Of a stretch of DNA of 64,000 nt, positions 17,653-27,845 are shown one piece after another. Every line of letters begins with the position of its first letter. Position 1 is the stretch's first letter. Source of the DNA: Lentisphaerales bacterium (GTDB lineage: Bacteria > Verrucomicrobiota > Lentisphaeria > Lentisphaerales > Lentisphaeraceae). The translations under genes and the position numbers were made by a program. The stretch spans positions 20,793 through 84,792 of the forward strand of contig JAKVBD010000014.1 in the NCBI GenBank assembly GCA_022446985.1, in the 5' to 3' direction. The notes beneath the pieces are model-generated. The model was not told the DNA's origin, ran no database searches, and worked only from the letters and a program-made list of their open reading frames with translations.

Positions 17653-18504
17653 ATGAAGGCCGGTATAAATATGATGCTGTGGACCCCCTTCGTGGAAGAG
17701 GCCCATTTTGGAATCTTTGCAGATTTGAAAAAGGCTGGATATGACGGTGTTGAAATCCCTCTTTTTCAAGGAGACTTAGAACATTATGAAAAAGTCAAAA
17801 AGGCTTTGGATAACTGTGGGCTGGAATGTACGACATCTACTGGAGGCATGCCAGATAAGAATCTCATTTCTTCTCATGTGGAAGTAAGACAGGCAGGCGT
17901 CGACCACCTTAAGTGGGCTGTAGATTGCTCGGTTGTTCTTGGCAGTCAGACTTTGTGTGGGCCTTACCATTCTGCTCCAGGAGTGTTAACCGGTGAGTTT
18001 CCGACTGAACAGGAAATAACATGGGCAGTTGAAGGCTTAAAAGAAGTTGCCCGCTATGCTCAGAAGAAGAATATTTTACTCACTATAGAGTACTTAAACC
18101 GTTTTGAGTCGCATCTGACCAACTCACTGGCTCAGACTGCTGCCATAGTTGAAGCCGTTGGTGAAGACAATCTGGGAATTCATTTCGATACCCACCATGC
18201 ACATCTTGAAGAGTACGATGTCTCAGAGGCGATTCGCCAGGCAGGAAAGTACATCAAACACGTACAGTACTCAGAAAGTAACCGAGGTGTTCCGGGACGT
18301 GGACAGGTCGATTGGCAGAAGACAACTAAAGCTTTGCAGCAAATTGGTTACGATGACTGGATTGTTATTGAAGCCTTTAGTCATGAAGATCCTGGACTGC
18401 GTCAGGCTTTACACCTTTGGCGACCTTTATTTCAAAGTGAACAAGAAGTTTATGAAGCCGGTATAGAATTGATCGAGCGTAATTGGTGCACCGCTGCCTC
18501 TTAG
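17653..18504 (+). CDS. Sugar phosphate isomerase/epimerase (tagatose/psicose 3-epimerase-like TIM barrel)
   Basis: 283 aa, cytoplasmic. The xylose-isomerase-like barrel shows the tagatose-3-epimerase pattern: E146 in IEYLNRFES, D179 in GIHFDTHHAH, the ESNRGVPGRG loop (208-217), and E240 in VIEAF. These spacings match the metal and catalytic residues of D-tagatose/D-psicose 3-epimerases. At the place of the third metal ligand (His in those enzymes) the sequence KHVQYSE appears to have Gln205. With the two-base gap to the Gfo/Idh gene this is one transcription unit; together they suggest oxidation and epimerisation or 3-keto-sugar chemistry. Confidence 0.8.
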   Translation: MKAGINMMLWTPFVEEAHFGIFADLKKAGYDGVEIPLFQGDLEHYEKVKKALDNCGLECTTSTGGMPDKNLISSHVEVRQAGVDHLKWAVDCSVVLGSQTLCGPYHSAPGVLTGEFPTEQEITWAVEGLKEVARYAQKKNILLTIEYLNRFESHLTNSLAQTAAIVEAVGEDNLGIHFDTHHAHLEEYDVSEAIRQAGKYIKHVQYSESNRGVPGRGQVDWQKTTKALQQIGYDDWIVIEAFSHEDPGLRQALHLWRPLFQSEQEVYEAGIELIERNWCTAAS

Positions 18505-18552
18505 TTCTTTAAATACCCCGCCATTATTTATAAAATTTTATTAATCAAGGAC

Positions 18553-21500
18553 ATGAATATGCGCATGCTATTAAGTTTTTTGCTCTCCTCAATTTATCTC
18601 GTCCAGGGAGTTTCTGCAGAGAAACTGCAGGCCCTTTTTCTGAGTGGCGGTGGAGGTGATACCAATTCTGGCCATAATGGCCGAATAAATCACCATAAGT
18701 TGATCCCACATTTTTTGAGAGCCGGAATTGATCTTACCTACAGTTCTGATAAGGATGATCTTAATCCAGAAACCCTGGCCAAGTATGATGTCGTTTTACT
18801 CTATCTGAGTGCTGATAACTCCAAGCCGGAAAGAGTAAAAGCACTTATCTCTTATGTCGAGAATGGCGGTGGTTTTGTCGGTATTCACAATACCTGTGGA
18901 GCTTTTGAAGGACAGTCGGCCTTTGTAAAGCTTATCGGCGGTGAGTTTAAGGGACATGGCAGCGGCTGGTTTAAAGCAGACCACGTCAAAGGCCAGGAGA
19001 AGCACCCTGCACTTGGTGGCATTCCGGAATTTTTTACCTGGGATGAAACTTACGTTCATAAGAACCTGAATGATGATCGCACAGATTTACAGACTCGTGA
19101 TGATAAAGGCCGTGCTGAGCCGTGGACCTGGGTTCGTGAGCAGGGCAAGGGTCGCGTCTTTTATACTGCTCATGGCCATGATGGTCGAGTGTGGGAAAAT
19201 CGTCATTTTCAAAAAATGATCACGGCAGCGAGTATTTGGGCATCGAGTAAAAAAAATACGCCGAATACAGATATTCCGGTTCTCACTTATCGCGATGATG
19301 TCAACAAATACCTGCATAACCACGAAGGCCGTCAGGATAAACAGATGATTCAAAATCAGCTCAGTCCCCAGGAATCGGCAAAGTGTCTGGTTTCGGAAGA
19401 CGGTTTTGAAGCGCAATTGATTGCCCATGAGCCGGATATTGTTAACCCGATTGATATTACCTGGGATGACCGCGGGCGTATGTTTGTTGCAGAGACTGTT
19501 GAGTATCCGACTATACCAAAAGGCGAGGGGAGAGACCGCATAAGAATTTGTGAAGATACCGATGGCGATGGCGTCATGGATAAGTTCACGACTTTTGCCG
19601 AAGGCTTTAAACTTCACACCGGCATTTGCTGGGTTAATGGCGGTATAATTCTGGCTCAAGCGCCGGATATGTTTTTTTTGAAAGATACCAATGGCGATGA
19701 TAAAGCAGATGTCGTTAAAAAGATAAATACCGGTTGGGGGCTTGGTGATTTACATGGTGGTCCAAATAACCTTAAGTACAGCTTCGATAATTACATTTAT
19801 GGATGTATTGGCGGTGGCGGTCATTGGGAAAAAGGCAAGGGCCGATTTGCTGCCGGAATCTGGCGCATGGATGTCGATGGTAGCAATTTCACACCGATCA
19901 GTAACCTTGGAGATAACAGCTGGGGATTGAGTTTTACTGAGGATTTTGAAATATTTGCCTCCTCTGCCAATAAAGGTCCAGCGAAACATATTTTTGCACC
20001 ATACCCTTACTTTGATTCAGTCGGTCTGAAAAAATCCCCAGCCAAAGCCATTCATGATTATTGGACTTTCTACCCTTTAACTATCACTCGCCAGGGAGAT
20101 CAGTTTGGCGGTTACACTGCTGGTTCTAATTTCGATGTCTATACAGCTCGGTCTTTCCCTGAAAAATATTGGAATAAAGGCGCCTTCATCGGTGGACCTA
20201 CAGGAAAGCTCCTCGGGCAGTATTTCCTCCGCCCGGATGGCAAGGGTAGTTATATAGCAGTCAATGGCGAAAGCCTGGCTTCCAGCTTTGATGAATATAC
20301 GGCCCCAATTAAAGGTGTGACCGGGCCGGATGGTCACTTGTATATGTTGGATTGGCATAACCTGATTATGCTTCATGGCGGTGAGACCAATAATCCACTG
20401 CGCGATAAAAGTCATGGCCGCATTTACCGTATCACTCACAAAGGCAGTAAGCCGAATAAAGTTCTCGATTTAAGTAAAGCAGATACAGCAGAATTGGTGC
20501 AGACCTACAAGAATAAAAATATGTTCTGGCGTTTGATGGCACAGCAGAAAATCGTTCAGCAAAAGAGAATGGATGCAGTTCCCATGCTGATTGAATTGGC
20601 TAAGGATAAGGAGATTGATGACATAGGCTCAAATCCGGCAGTTATACATTCACTGTGGACTTTACATGGTTTAGGACAACTTGATGGTTCAAATGCTACA
20701 GCACTGGCAGTCACTCATGAGGCATTAAAGCACCGCTCGGCAGCCGTTCGTAAAAATGCCGCACGCGTTTTACCGGCGACGGAAGAAAGTACTAAGTTAC
20801 TTATTGGTATGTTGGACGAGAAAGAGGCAAGTGCTCTTCGTCACGTTCTATTGACGTTAAGCATCATGCCACGATCTCAAGAGGCCGGTGAAAAGCTTTA
20901 CGTTCTTAAAAAGAAAATTGAAGGTACTAGTGCCCTGAATGTGTGTTACAATCTGGCCTTTGTTCGTCATGGTTCGTCAATGGTTGATCAGTTTATTGCA
21001 AAGTTACCAGAACGCGACAGGGCTAAAGAAGGTATTGTTGAAAAAGTAGAGACTAAAGTCGAAAACCTCATTAAAAATCCAACTTTTGAAGATACGCGTA
21101 ACAACAAGGTCGATAGTTGGACCCTTAAAGTTCACCGCAATAAAACCGCCGTTAAAATGAAACTGGATTCCAATGTCACACGAGAAGGGAAGTATTCGGT
21201 ACGTGTAGAGTCCACAACTGGTGGAGGTGCAGAAGTCCTCCAGATTCAGCGACTTGAACCTGGGCAGTACCTTTATTCCATGTGGGTCAAAATGAAAGAC
21301 TTTAAGTCAAATGAGCGAGGAGTCTATTTGCGAGCCGCAGGTCGCAGCGTGGTAGAGGCCACCAGTGAAATGCTCCAGGGAAACAAAGATGAATGGACTA
21401 AACTCCAGGTTAACTTTCGAGTCAAAGAAACAACAGGTGTTTTACTCTTTGGCTTATTCGGTGGTTGGACAGAAGCTACCGGTACCGTTTGGTATACAGA

Positions 21501-22425
21501 CCCTGAACTCATTCAGCTTTCATCTGAGAAAGTGGTTAAGAAAGTCATGGCCATTGAAAGTTTGTTGGCGGCACAGGCTCTGGAAAAAGGCCCGGAAGAT
21601 GTCATTCGCATCGTCCAACTGGTGAATACCAGGTTAGAGAAAAGGACAGAAGTCTTTATGAAAGGGCTAGAGAATGTTAAAGGCCTTCAATTTAGCAGCG
21701 ATCAATTAGCGCGTTTGAGGCAGTTATCCGATGACGCAGCACCTAAAAACAAGATGCCTTTGGCCATTTTTGCCTCAAATAATAATATCGATCTTGGACT
21801 CAGTGAGCTGGCGAACAGTCTACAGGGTTTTGAGCCGGTGATTGTAGAGGGAGATGCTGCTAATGGTAAGGTTTTAGCCAAGGCCTGTATTGTTTGTCAT
21901 GGGGAAGATTTCGCAGGGCATGCAGCAGAGAGAGCACCCTCTATGTCGCAATTGTCTGATTGGTATATGCAAGCACAAATGCAGAAGTTTAAGCAGGGAA
22001 TTCGCGGTGGCGATGTCGCAGATGCCGATGGCTATGCCATGAATACTCTTATGCAGAATTACAGTATTCAGCAAATGGCTGATTTGTCGGCTTATATTCG
22101 CACCAAGTCAACTAAGCAGCCTGAAGCTACACTTGGTGGCGATGCTGAAAAAGGTAAAGCTCTTTATATTTCTTGCGTACCTTGCCATCAAACAAATGGT
22201 TTCGGCAACAAAGACCTCAAGGCGCCATCATTAGCGGGCTTGCCCGATTATTACATATTTAAGCAGTTGCAGAATTTTAAGTCTGAGCTGCGAGGCAGTG
22301 GCAGTGGTGATAAGACTGGAAAGATGATGCAAATCTCTGCCAAGATGCTGCAAGATGATCAGGCTCTGAAAGATGTCGCGGCTTATATATCAAGCCTTAA
22401 GGTAAAGAAGCCTTCATCTAAATAG
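18553..22425 (+). CDS. Giant secreted fusion: ThuA + heme-binding dehydrogenase + carbohydrate-binding + two cytochrome c
   Basis: 1290 aa, AAGGA before ATG. Order: signal peptide (to about 22, VSA|EK), ThuA-like domain (23-235, SGGGGDTNSGHNGRINHH start), sugar-dehydrogenase propeller (about 265-640, ITWDDRGRMFVAET), HEAT-like helices (640-840), a jelly-roll CBM4_9-like domain (about 855-1010, NLIKNPTFEDTRNNKVDSW to GTVWYTDPELIQLS), and two cytochrome c domains (C1112-IVCH and C1208-VPCH). All parts act outside the cytoplasm. The fusion places a putative sugar-oxidising domain, its electron acceptor and a ThuA domain on one chain. Probably follows the epimerase in the same transcript (48-base gap) and is followed by a terminator. 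A paralogue lies directly downstream. Confidence 0.85.
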   Translation: MNMRMLLSFLLSSIYLVQGVSAEKLQALFLSGGGGDTNSGHNGRINHHKLIPHFLRAGIDLTYSSDKDDLNPETLAKYDVVLLYLSADNSKPERVKALISYVENGGGFVGIHNTCGAFEGQSAFVKLIGGEFKGHGSGWFKADHVKGQEKHPALGGIPEFFTWDETYVHKNLNDDRTDLQTRDDKGRAEPWTWVREQGKGRVFYTAHGHDGRVWENRHFQKMITAASIWASSKKNTPNTDIPVLTYRDDVNKYLHNHEGRQDKQMIQNQLSPQESAKCLVSEDGFEAQLIAHEPDIVNPIDITWDDRGRMFVAETVEYPTIPKGEGRDRIRICEDTDGDGVMDKFTTFAEGFKLHTGICWVNGGIILAQAPDMFFLKDTNGDDKADVVKKINTGWGLGDLHGGPNNLKYSFDNYIYGCIGGGGHWEKGKGRFAAGIWRMDVDGSNFTPISNLGDNSWGLSFTEDFEIFASSANKGPAKHIFAPYPYFDSVGLKKSPAKAIHDYWTFYPLTITRQGDQFGGYTAGSNFDVYTARSFPEKYWNKGAFIGGPTGKLLGQYFLRPDGKGSYIAVNGESLASSFDEYTAPIKGVTGPDGHLYMLDWHNLIMLHGGETNNPLRDKSHGRIYRITHKGSKPNKVLDLSKADTAELVQTYKNKNMFWRLMAQQKIVQQKRMDAVPMLIELAKDKEIDDIGSNPAVIHSLWTLHGLGQLDGSNATALAVTHEALKHRSAAVRKNAARVLPATEESTKLLIGMLDEKEASALRHVLLTLSIMPRSQEAGEKLYVLKKKIEGTSALNVCYNLAFVRHGSSMVDQFIAKLPERDRAKEGIVEKVETKVENLIKNPTFEDTRNNKVDSWTLKVHRNKTAVKMKLDSNVTREGKYSVRVESTTGGGAEVLQIQRLEPGQYLYSMWVKMKDFKSNERGVYLRAAGRSVVEATSEMLQGNKDEWTKLQVNFRVKETTGVLLFGLFGGWTEATGTVWYTDPELIQLSSEKVVKKVMAIESLLAAQALEKGPEDVIRIVQLVNTRLEKRTEVFMKGLENVKGLQFSSDQLARLRQLSDDAAPKNKMPLAIFASNNNIDLGLSELANSLQGFEPVIVEGDAANGKVLAKACIVCHGEDFAGHAAERAPSMSQLSDWYMQAQMQKFKQGIRGGDVADADGYAMNTLMQNYSIQQMADLSAYIRTKSTKQPEATLGGDAEKGKALYISCVPCHQTNGFGNKDLKAPSLAGLPDYYIFKQLQNFKSELRGSGSGDKTGKMMQISAKMLQDDQALKDVAAYISSLKVKKPSSK

Positions 22426-22441
22426 AACTTAAATAACTGAT

Positions 22442-22475
22442 AGCAGTTCATATTTTCATGAGCTGCTTTTAGTCT
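22442..22475 (+). terminator. Rho-independent terminator between the tandem paralogues
   Basis: AGCAGTTCAT / ATGAGCTGCT, ten pairs with one G-T, loop ATTTTC, followed by TTTT and a second T-run. The downstream copy therefore needs its own promoter in 22480-22670, an AT-rich stretch. Confidence 0.7.
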
Positions 22476-22675
22476 TTTTGCTCAACTTTTTCAGCTCTAA
22501 AGAAATGTAATTAAAGCTGTTTCGGATTGGTTGGGTTGATGTATGCCTTTTTTTATTTAACTTTCTTATTATAAATATCTTACGTTTAATTTAATTTGAA
22601 TATTTTTGTTTGAAAAGTGTTAGGCTGCCTGAATGCTTTCGATTCATATCATACAATATAAATTTAACGGTTTTA

Positions 22676-25600
22676 ATGAATATGAAATTTCTACTTTACA
22701 TCCTGCTTGCCTTTATGGTGAGTACTTCAGGAGCTGAGCCTCAAAAACTAAAAGTGTTATTCCTCAGTGGTGGTGGTCCAACTACGGCTTCAAATCACAA
22801 CGGTCGTATTAATCACCACAAGCTCATCCCCAATTTTCTTCGGGCTGGAATCGATATGACATACAGTGCAAATAAGGATGACCTCAACTCTGAAAACCTT
22901 GCCAAATACGATGCTCTTATTCTATACTTGAGTGTTGGTAACGAGAAACCTGAAAGACTTGCGGCGCTGATCTCTTATGTGGAAAATGGTGGCGGTTTAG
23001 TTGCTCTACACAATACTTGTGGAGCTTTTGAAGGGGAGTCTGCCTTTGTAAAGCTTATTGGCGGCGAATTTAAAGGTCACGGTAAAGGCTGGTTTAAGGC
23101 TGATCATGTTAAGGAACAGAAGAATCATCCGGCTTTAGGTGGTATTCCAGAATTCTTTACCTGGGACGAAACTTATGTTCACAAAAATCTTAACGACGAT
23201 CGGACGGATTTGCAGACTCGCGATGATAAAGGCCGGGCTGAGCCGTGGACCTGGGTCAGAACTCAGGGGAAAGGCCGTGTTTTCTATTCTGCTCACGGTC
23301 ACGATGGACGCGTTTGGGAAAATCGCCATTTTCAAAAAATGATTACAGCGGCGACTATTTGGGCTTCTAACAAAACTGCTTTGCCGGACAAAGATATTCC
23401 TATCTTTACTTATAGAGAAGACGCTGAAAAATATCTTCATAATTACGAAAAGCGTGAAGACAAACAAATGATTCAAAATCAAATTAGTCCAGAAGAATCA
23501 GCAAAATGCCTGGTCCTTCCAGAAGGTTTTGAAGCACAGCTTATTGCCCATGAACCCAATATTGTAAACCCTTACGATATTACTTGGGATGACCGTGGCC
23601 GTATGTTTATCGCTGAAACGGATAAATCACCTGGAGTGCATAAAGGCAAGGGGAAAGACCGCATCAAAATATGTGAAGATACTGATGGCGATGGGGTGAT
23701 GGATAAGTTTACAGTCTTTGCCGAACACCTGGAGCTCAATACATCAATTTGCTGGGTTAACGGTGGCATTATTGTCGCTCAACCACCTCATATGTATTTC
23801 CTTAAAGATACCGATGGCGATGATAAAGCCGATGTCTTCAAAAAAATCAATACAGGTTGGGGGAAAGGTGCTTTGCACGGTGGCCCAAGTAATCTTAAGT
23901 ATAGTTTTGATAATAAAATTTACGGTTGTGTCGGTGGAATTGGTCACTTGGACGAAAACGAGCACTTTCGTGCCGGCATATGGCATATGGATGTCGATGG
24001 TTCAAATTTCACACCCATCAGCAATCTCGGGGGCAATAGTTGGGGACTAGGGTTAACTGAAGATTTCGAGATTTTTGCCTCAACTGCCAATAGAAATCCG
24101 GCTAAACACATTTCTATCCCTTATTCATATTTTGACGCGGTGGGCTTAAAGAAGGTTCCATCACAAAGTATTTTTGATTACTGGACCTTCTACCCACTGA
24201 CCATCACTCGCCAAGGCGATAACTTTGGTGGCTATACGGCCGGTGTCAATTTTGATATTTACACAGCACGTTCTTTTCCTGAAAAATACTGGAATAAAGC
24301 GGCTTTCATAGGTGGTCCTACCGGTAAACTCCTCGGACAGTTCTTTTTGGAGCCCGATAAGGAGGGTAGTTACCGCGCTCGCAATGGTGAAAGCCTAGTC
24401 GCTAGTTTCGATGAATACACGGCACCCATTAAAGGTATAACTGGACCTGATGGCCATCTTTACATGTTGGATTGGCATAACCTCATCATACTTCACGGAG
24501 CTCAGATCAAAAACCCATTGCGAAATAAAAAAGAGGGACGTATTTACCGCATAGTTCATAAAGATGGGAAGCCAAATAAAGTTCTCGATCTAAGCAAAGC
24601 GGATACAGCAAAATTAGTCGAGACCCTTAATAACAATAACCTCTTTTGGCGTATGATGGCGCAACAGAAAATCGTTCAGCAAAAGCGTATGGATGCGGTG
24701 CCACTCTTGATTAAAATGGCTAAATCTAAAGAGATTGTTGATGAGAATTCTAACCCGGCAGTTATTCACGCACTTTGGTCTCTACATGGATTAGGCCAAC
24801 TAAATGGCTCAAATGCAGAAGCTTTAAAAGTGGCTCAAGGAGCCCTTAAACAACGTTCAGCTGCGGTTCGTAAAAATGCCGTACGCGTCCTTCCCGCAAG
24901 TGAAGAAAATACCAAATTACTCGTAGAGATGCTCGATGAGAAAGATAGCAATACCTTAAGACATATACTACTTAGTCTAGCCCTTATGCCTGCATCAAAA
25001 GAAACTGGTGAAAAGCTCTATGAAATGAAAGAGCAATTCGCCAAGAAGCAAGTCTTAAAGACATGCTATAATCTCGCTTTTGTTCGTCACGGCTCAGCAC
25101 TTGTTGGACAGTTTATATCCCAAATGCCGGAGCGTGACCGGTCCCAAGAAGGCATCGTTGAAGAAAAAAAGCCTGAGTTAGTGAATTTATTCGAAAACCC
25201 TTCATTTGAAGAGGTGAAAGATGGCCACCCTCAAACATGGATATTCCTGAATAAAAAAGGTAAAGTTGAAATGGTCTTAGATACAACCGTGACGAGGAGT
25301 GGCAAGAACTCTTTACGAATGTCATCTAAATCAGGTGCTGTGGCTCAAGTCCGCTATGGGTTCAAATGCGAGCCAGGGCAATACCTACTAACTGGTTGGG
25401 TTAAATTGGATAATATTGAGTCGAATACAGGTGTATTCTTTAAAACTGGTGGGCGCGGCGTTCAATCAAAAATGACTCAAAAGCTCACGGGCACTCATAC
25501 AGAGTGGCAAAAGCTACAAGTCGATTTCCGTGTTTCACAAGAGACTGGAATGACAGTATCATTATATTTAGGCGGCTGGGCTAATAGTACAGGAACAGTC

Positions 25601-26527
25601 TGGTTCGACGATATGGAGTTACTCCAGCTTTCTTCCGATAAGGTAATAGAAAAGGTTACTGCTGTTGAAAGCCTTTTAGCAGCCCAGGCGATGAGTAAGA
25701 GTGCCGAAGATCTGATACGAATAGTCGATCTCGTTAATAGCAAGCAAGAAAAAGCGACTCATGTCTTCATGGAAGGCTTAAAAAATATCAAAGGCATTGA
25801 GTTTACAGCCGATCAAGTGAAGCGCCTTAAAGTATTAGCTGATGACGCAGCTCCGAAAAACCAGGTTCTTTTATCTATTTTTGCCTCACAGAATAATATT
25901 GATTTGGGACTAAGTGACTTAATTAACAGCTTAAAGGGCTTTGAAGCGGAAATTCTGGAGGGTGACCCAGTTAACGGTAAAGTGATGGCTGCCTCTTGTG
26001 TGGTTTGTCACGGTGCTGATTTTACTGGAGTAGCCACTGAACGCGCGCCATCTCTTGCCCAATTACCGAATTGGTACTTACAAACCCAGATGCAAAAGTA
26101 TAAGCACGGTGTTCGCGGCGCAGATGTAAGTAATGGCGATGCCTACCTAATGAGGAATTTGATGAAAGAATATTCTTCACAGCAAATTGCAGATATAGCC
26201 GCTTACATTGGAACACTTAAAATTAAACAGCCAAAAGTTACGGTTGAAGATGGTGACCCTGTGAAAGGTAAAGAGCTCTACAATAATTGTATGGCTTGTC
26301 ATCAAATGGATCAACATGGTAACAAGGCTCTAAATGCTCCAGGATTAGCCGGTCTATCTGACTACTATGTGGTTAAGCAGCTACATAATTTCAAAAACAA
26401 AGTACGCGGCAATGGTGTTGGTGATAAATCTGGTCAACTGATGCAGACTTCTGTGCAAGCTTTAAAATCTGAACAAGATTTCAAAGATATAGCCGCCTAC
26501 ATCAACACCCTAAAAATCAAAAAATAA
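22676..26527 (+). CDS. Tandem paralogue of the ThuA-dehydrogenase-CBM-dicytochrome fusion
   Basis: 1283 aa from ATG 22676, chosen because MNMKFLLYILL aligns with MNMRMLLSFLL of the first copy; the frame opens further upstream but without a signal peptide. Domain order is the same; heme motifs are C1108-VVCH and C1205-MACH. The ThuA and propeller regions are very similar to copy 1 while the DNA differs at many synonymous sites, so the duplication is old and under purifying selection. The carbohydrate-binding region (NLFENPSFEEVKDGHPQTW onwards) has diverged most, suggesting different substrate preference. No clear Shine-Dalgarno sequence precedes the start. Confidence 0.85.
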   Translation: MNMKFLLYILLAFMVSTSGAEPQKLKVLFLSGGGPTTASNHNGRINHHKLIPNFLRAGIDMTYSANKDDLNSENLAKYDALILYLSVGNEKPERLAALISYVENGGGLVALHNTCGAFEGESAFVKLIGGEFKGHGKGWFKADHVKEQKNHPALGGIPEFFTWDETYVHKNLNDDRTDLQTRDDKGRAEPWTWVRTQGKGRVFYSAHGHDGRVWENRHFQKMITAATIWASNKTALPDKDIPIFTYREDAEKYLHNYEKREDKQMIQNQISPEESAKCLVLPEGFEAQLIAHEPNIVNPYDITWDDRGRMFIAETDKSPGVHKGKGKDRIKICEDTDGDGVMDKFTVFAEHLELNTSICWVNGGIIVAQPPHMYFLKDTDGDDKADVFKKINTGWGKGALHGGPSNLKYSFDNKIYGCVGGIGHLDENEHFRAGIWHMDVDGSNFTPISNLGGNSWGLGLTEDFEIFASTANRNPAKHISIPYSYFDAVGLKKVPSQSIFDYWTFYPLTITRQGDNFGGYTAGVNFDIYTARSFPEKYWNKAAFIGGPTGKLLGQFFLEPDKEGSYRARNGESLVASFDEYTAPIKGITGPDGHLYMLDWHNLIILHGAQIKNPLRNKKEGRIYRIVHKDGKPNKVLDLSKADTAKLVETLNNNNLFWRMMAQQKIVQQKRMDAVPLLIKMAKSKEIVDENSNPAVIHALWSLHGLGQLNGSNAEALKVAQGALKQRSAAVRKNAVRVLPASEENTKLLVEMLDEKDSNTLRHILLSLALMPASKETGEKLYEMKEQFAKKQVLKTCYNLAFVRHGSALVGQFISQMPERDRSQEGIVEEKKPELVNLFENPSFEEVKDGHPQTWIFLNKKGKVEMVLDTTVTRSGKNSLRMSSKSGAVAQVRYGFKCEPGQYLLTGWVKLDNIESNTGVFFKTGGRGVQSKMTQKLTGTHTEWQKLQVDFRVSQETGMTVSLYLGGWANSTGTVWFDDMELLQLSSDKVIEKVTAVESLLAAQAMSKSAEDLIRIVDLVNSKQEKATHVFMEGLKNIKGIEFTADQVKRLKVLADDAAPKNQVLLSIFASQNNIDLGLSDLINSLKGFEAEILEGDPVNGKVMAASCVVCHGADFTGVATERAPSLAQLPNWYLQTQMQKYKHGVRGADVSNGDAYLMRNLMKEYSSQQIADIAAYIGTLKIKQPKVTVEDGDPVKGKELYNNCMACHQMDQHGNKALNAPGLAGLSDYYVVKQLHNFKNKVRGNGVGDKSGQLMQTSVQALKSEQDFKDIAAYINTLKIKK

Positions 26528-26653
26528 AAATAACTAGGTGCGCCAAATACAGGCTTGGAAAAAATACTCAAAGCGAAGATAATCGATCGAAATGTTATAA
26601 AGCTAACTGGTTTTCGATTGATATCTTAAACATTCTCAAGGAGTTGAAATACA

Positions 26654-27580
26654 ATGATAAAGTGGGCTTTCATATGTTTAGCATCGCTGTCTGTTTTTGC
26701 GGACAGCGCCATTGATAAGTTAAAATTCAATTGGATAAATAAAGTAGAAAAACCGGCTCATGGAGCGGTACATCACACTATGTACTCAAAGGCCAATAAA
26801 GCTGAAGTCGGCTTTTACGTTTACCTACCGGATCATTATAAAGCCAACCCGAAAGCCCGTTATCCGGTGATTTATTCTCTTCATGGTGGCGGCGGCAATG
26901 AGAGCAGTAATTTGGGGCGAATCCACATACTAAAGCGTGCCATGGAACTCAAGCTAATCCCACCCAGTATCATGGTTTTCCCAAATGGTATTCGCTCTTC
27001 TATCTATTTAGATTCACATGATCAGAGTATCATGATCAAAACTATGGTTCTCAAAGAAATAATTCCTTATATTGATGGCAAATATAGCACAATTGGCGCT
27101 CGGGCGAGAGCCGTTCACGGTTTTTCCATGGGAGGATCAGGATCCTGTTATCTAGCTTTTCAATCTCCTGAATACTTCAGTTCAATCTGCAACTATGCCG
27201 GCTCAGGAAATAGTAGAATCAACTTTGATCCCAGCTCCAAAGATGCCCACAAAAAAGTTCATCACTTTAAGAACAAAAGAAATATTTTAGGACCAGAAAA
27301 AGACTTTTGGAAAAATAATACTGGTTATTCTGTCCTTGAAAAGAATCAGCATGAAATCCGTGAGAATATGGGGGTAAGAGTTGTTTTCGGTCGAAAAGAC
27401 AAGGCTTTTCAATCGGCAGAGAAATTTGTCCAATTTCTCGAGTCTCTCAAAATACCCTGTGAATTTGCGGTGCACGAAGGCGGCCACAACTGGGGAACTG
27501 AACAAAATGGTTTGGATACCATGAAGTTTCACGCCAAACATTTTAAACTCAAGCAAGAAGAACTCGATCTATTAAAATGA
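26654..27580 (+). CDS. Secreted esterase of the alpha/beta-hydrolase (Esterase D / CE1-like) family
   Basis: 308 aa, AAGGAG upstream, signal peptide MIKWAFICLASLSVFA. The fold markers are YPVIYSLHGGGGNESS (oxyanion-hole strand), the nucleophile elbow HGFSMGGSGS with Ser158, and the catalytic-His segment HEGGHNWG with His278. Family members remove acetyl or feruloyl groups from polysaccharides or act on small esters. Its position downstream of the ThuA-dehydrogenase fusion suggests removal of ester substituents from the same glycan. It could share the transcript of the second paralogue (126-base gap). Confidence 0.8.
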   Translation: MIKWAFICLASLSVFADSAIDKLKFNWINKVEKPAHGAVHHTMYSKANKAEVGFYVYLPDHYKANPKARYPVIYSLHGGGGNESSNLGRIHILKRAMELKLIPPSIMVFPNGIRSSIYLDSHDQSIMIKTMVLKEIIPYIDGKYSTIGARARAVHGFSMGGSGSCYLAFQSPEYFSSICNYAGSGNSRINFDPSSKDAHKKVHHFKNKRNILGPEKDFWKNNTGYSVLEKNQHEIRENMGVRVVFGRKDKAFQSAEKFVQFLESLKIPCEFAVHEGGHNWGTEQNGLDTMKFHAKHFKLKQEELDLLK

Positions 27581-27845
27581 TTAAGTCTTGGTAGTATTTC
27601 TTTCACAAAACGAAAGCCAGACGAAATTACAGTGATTCGCGAGAAAATTAAAGACTGAAAAACTCCTTATACTCGTGAAGAATTAGTCCCCCAGGTTAGG
27701 CAATAGTAGTGGCGAGTCCATTCACTTTTATGTTAGATAAATAACGCAGGATTGAGATTTTATGAGTCCTTGTTTAGATTTTAATTTTGTCAGTTAATAA
27801 ATCCTTAAATACCTGACTAGAATATTTAACAAGGAATGGTTTTTC

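Noticed and set aside
22610..22675. Extended N-terminus (22 more codons) of the second ThuA-dehydrogenase fusion
   Set aside because: The extension would hide the signal peptide, and the first paralogue starts at the aligned MNM.
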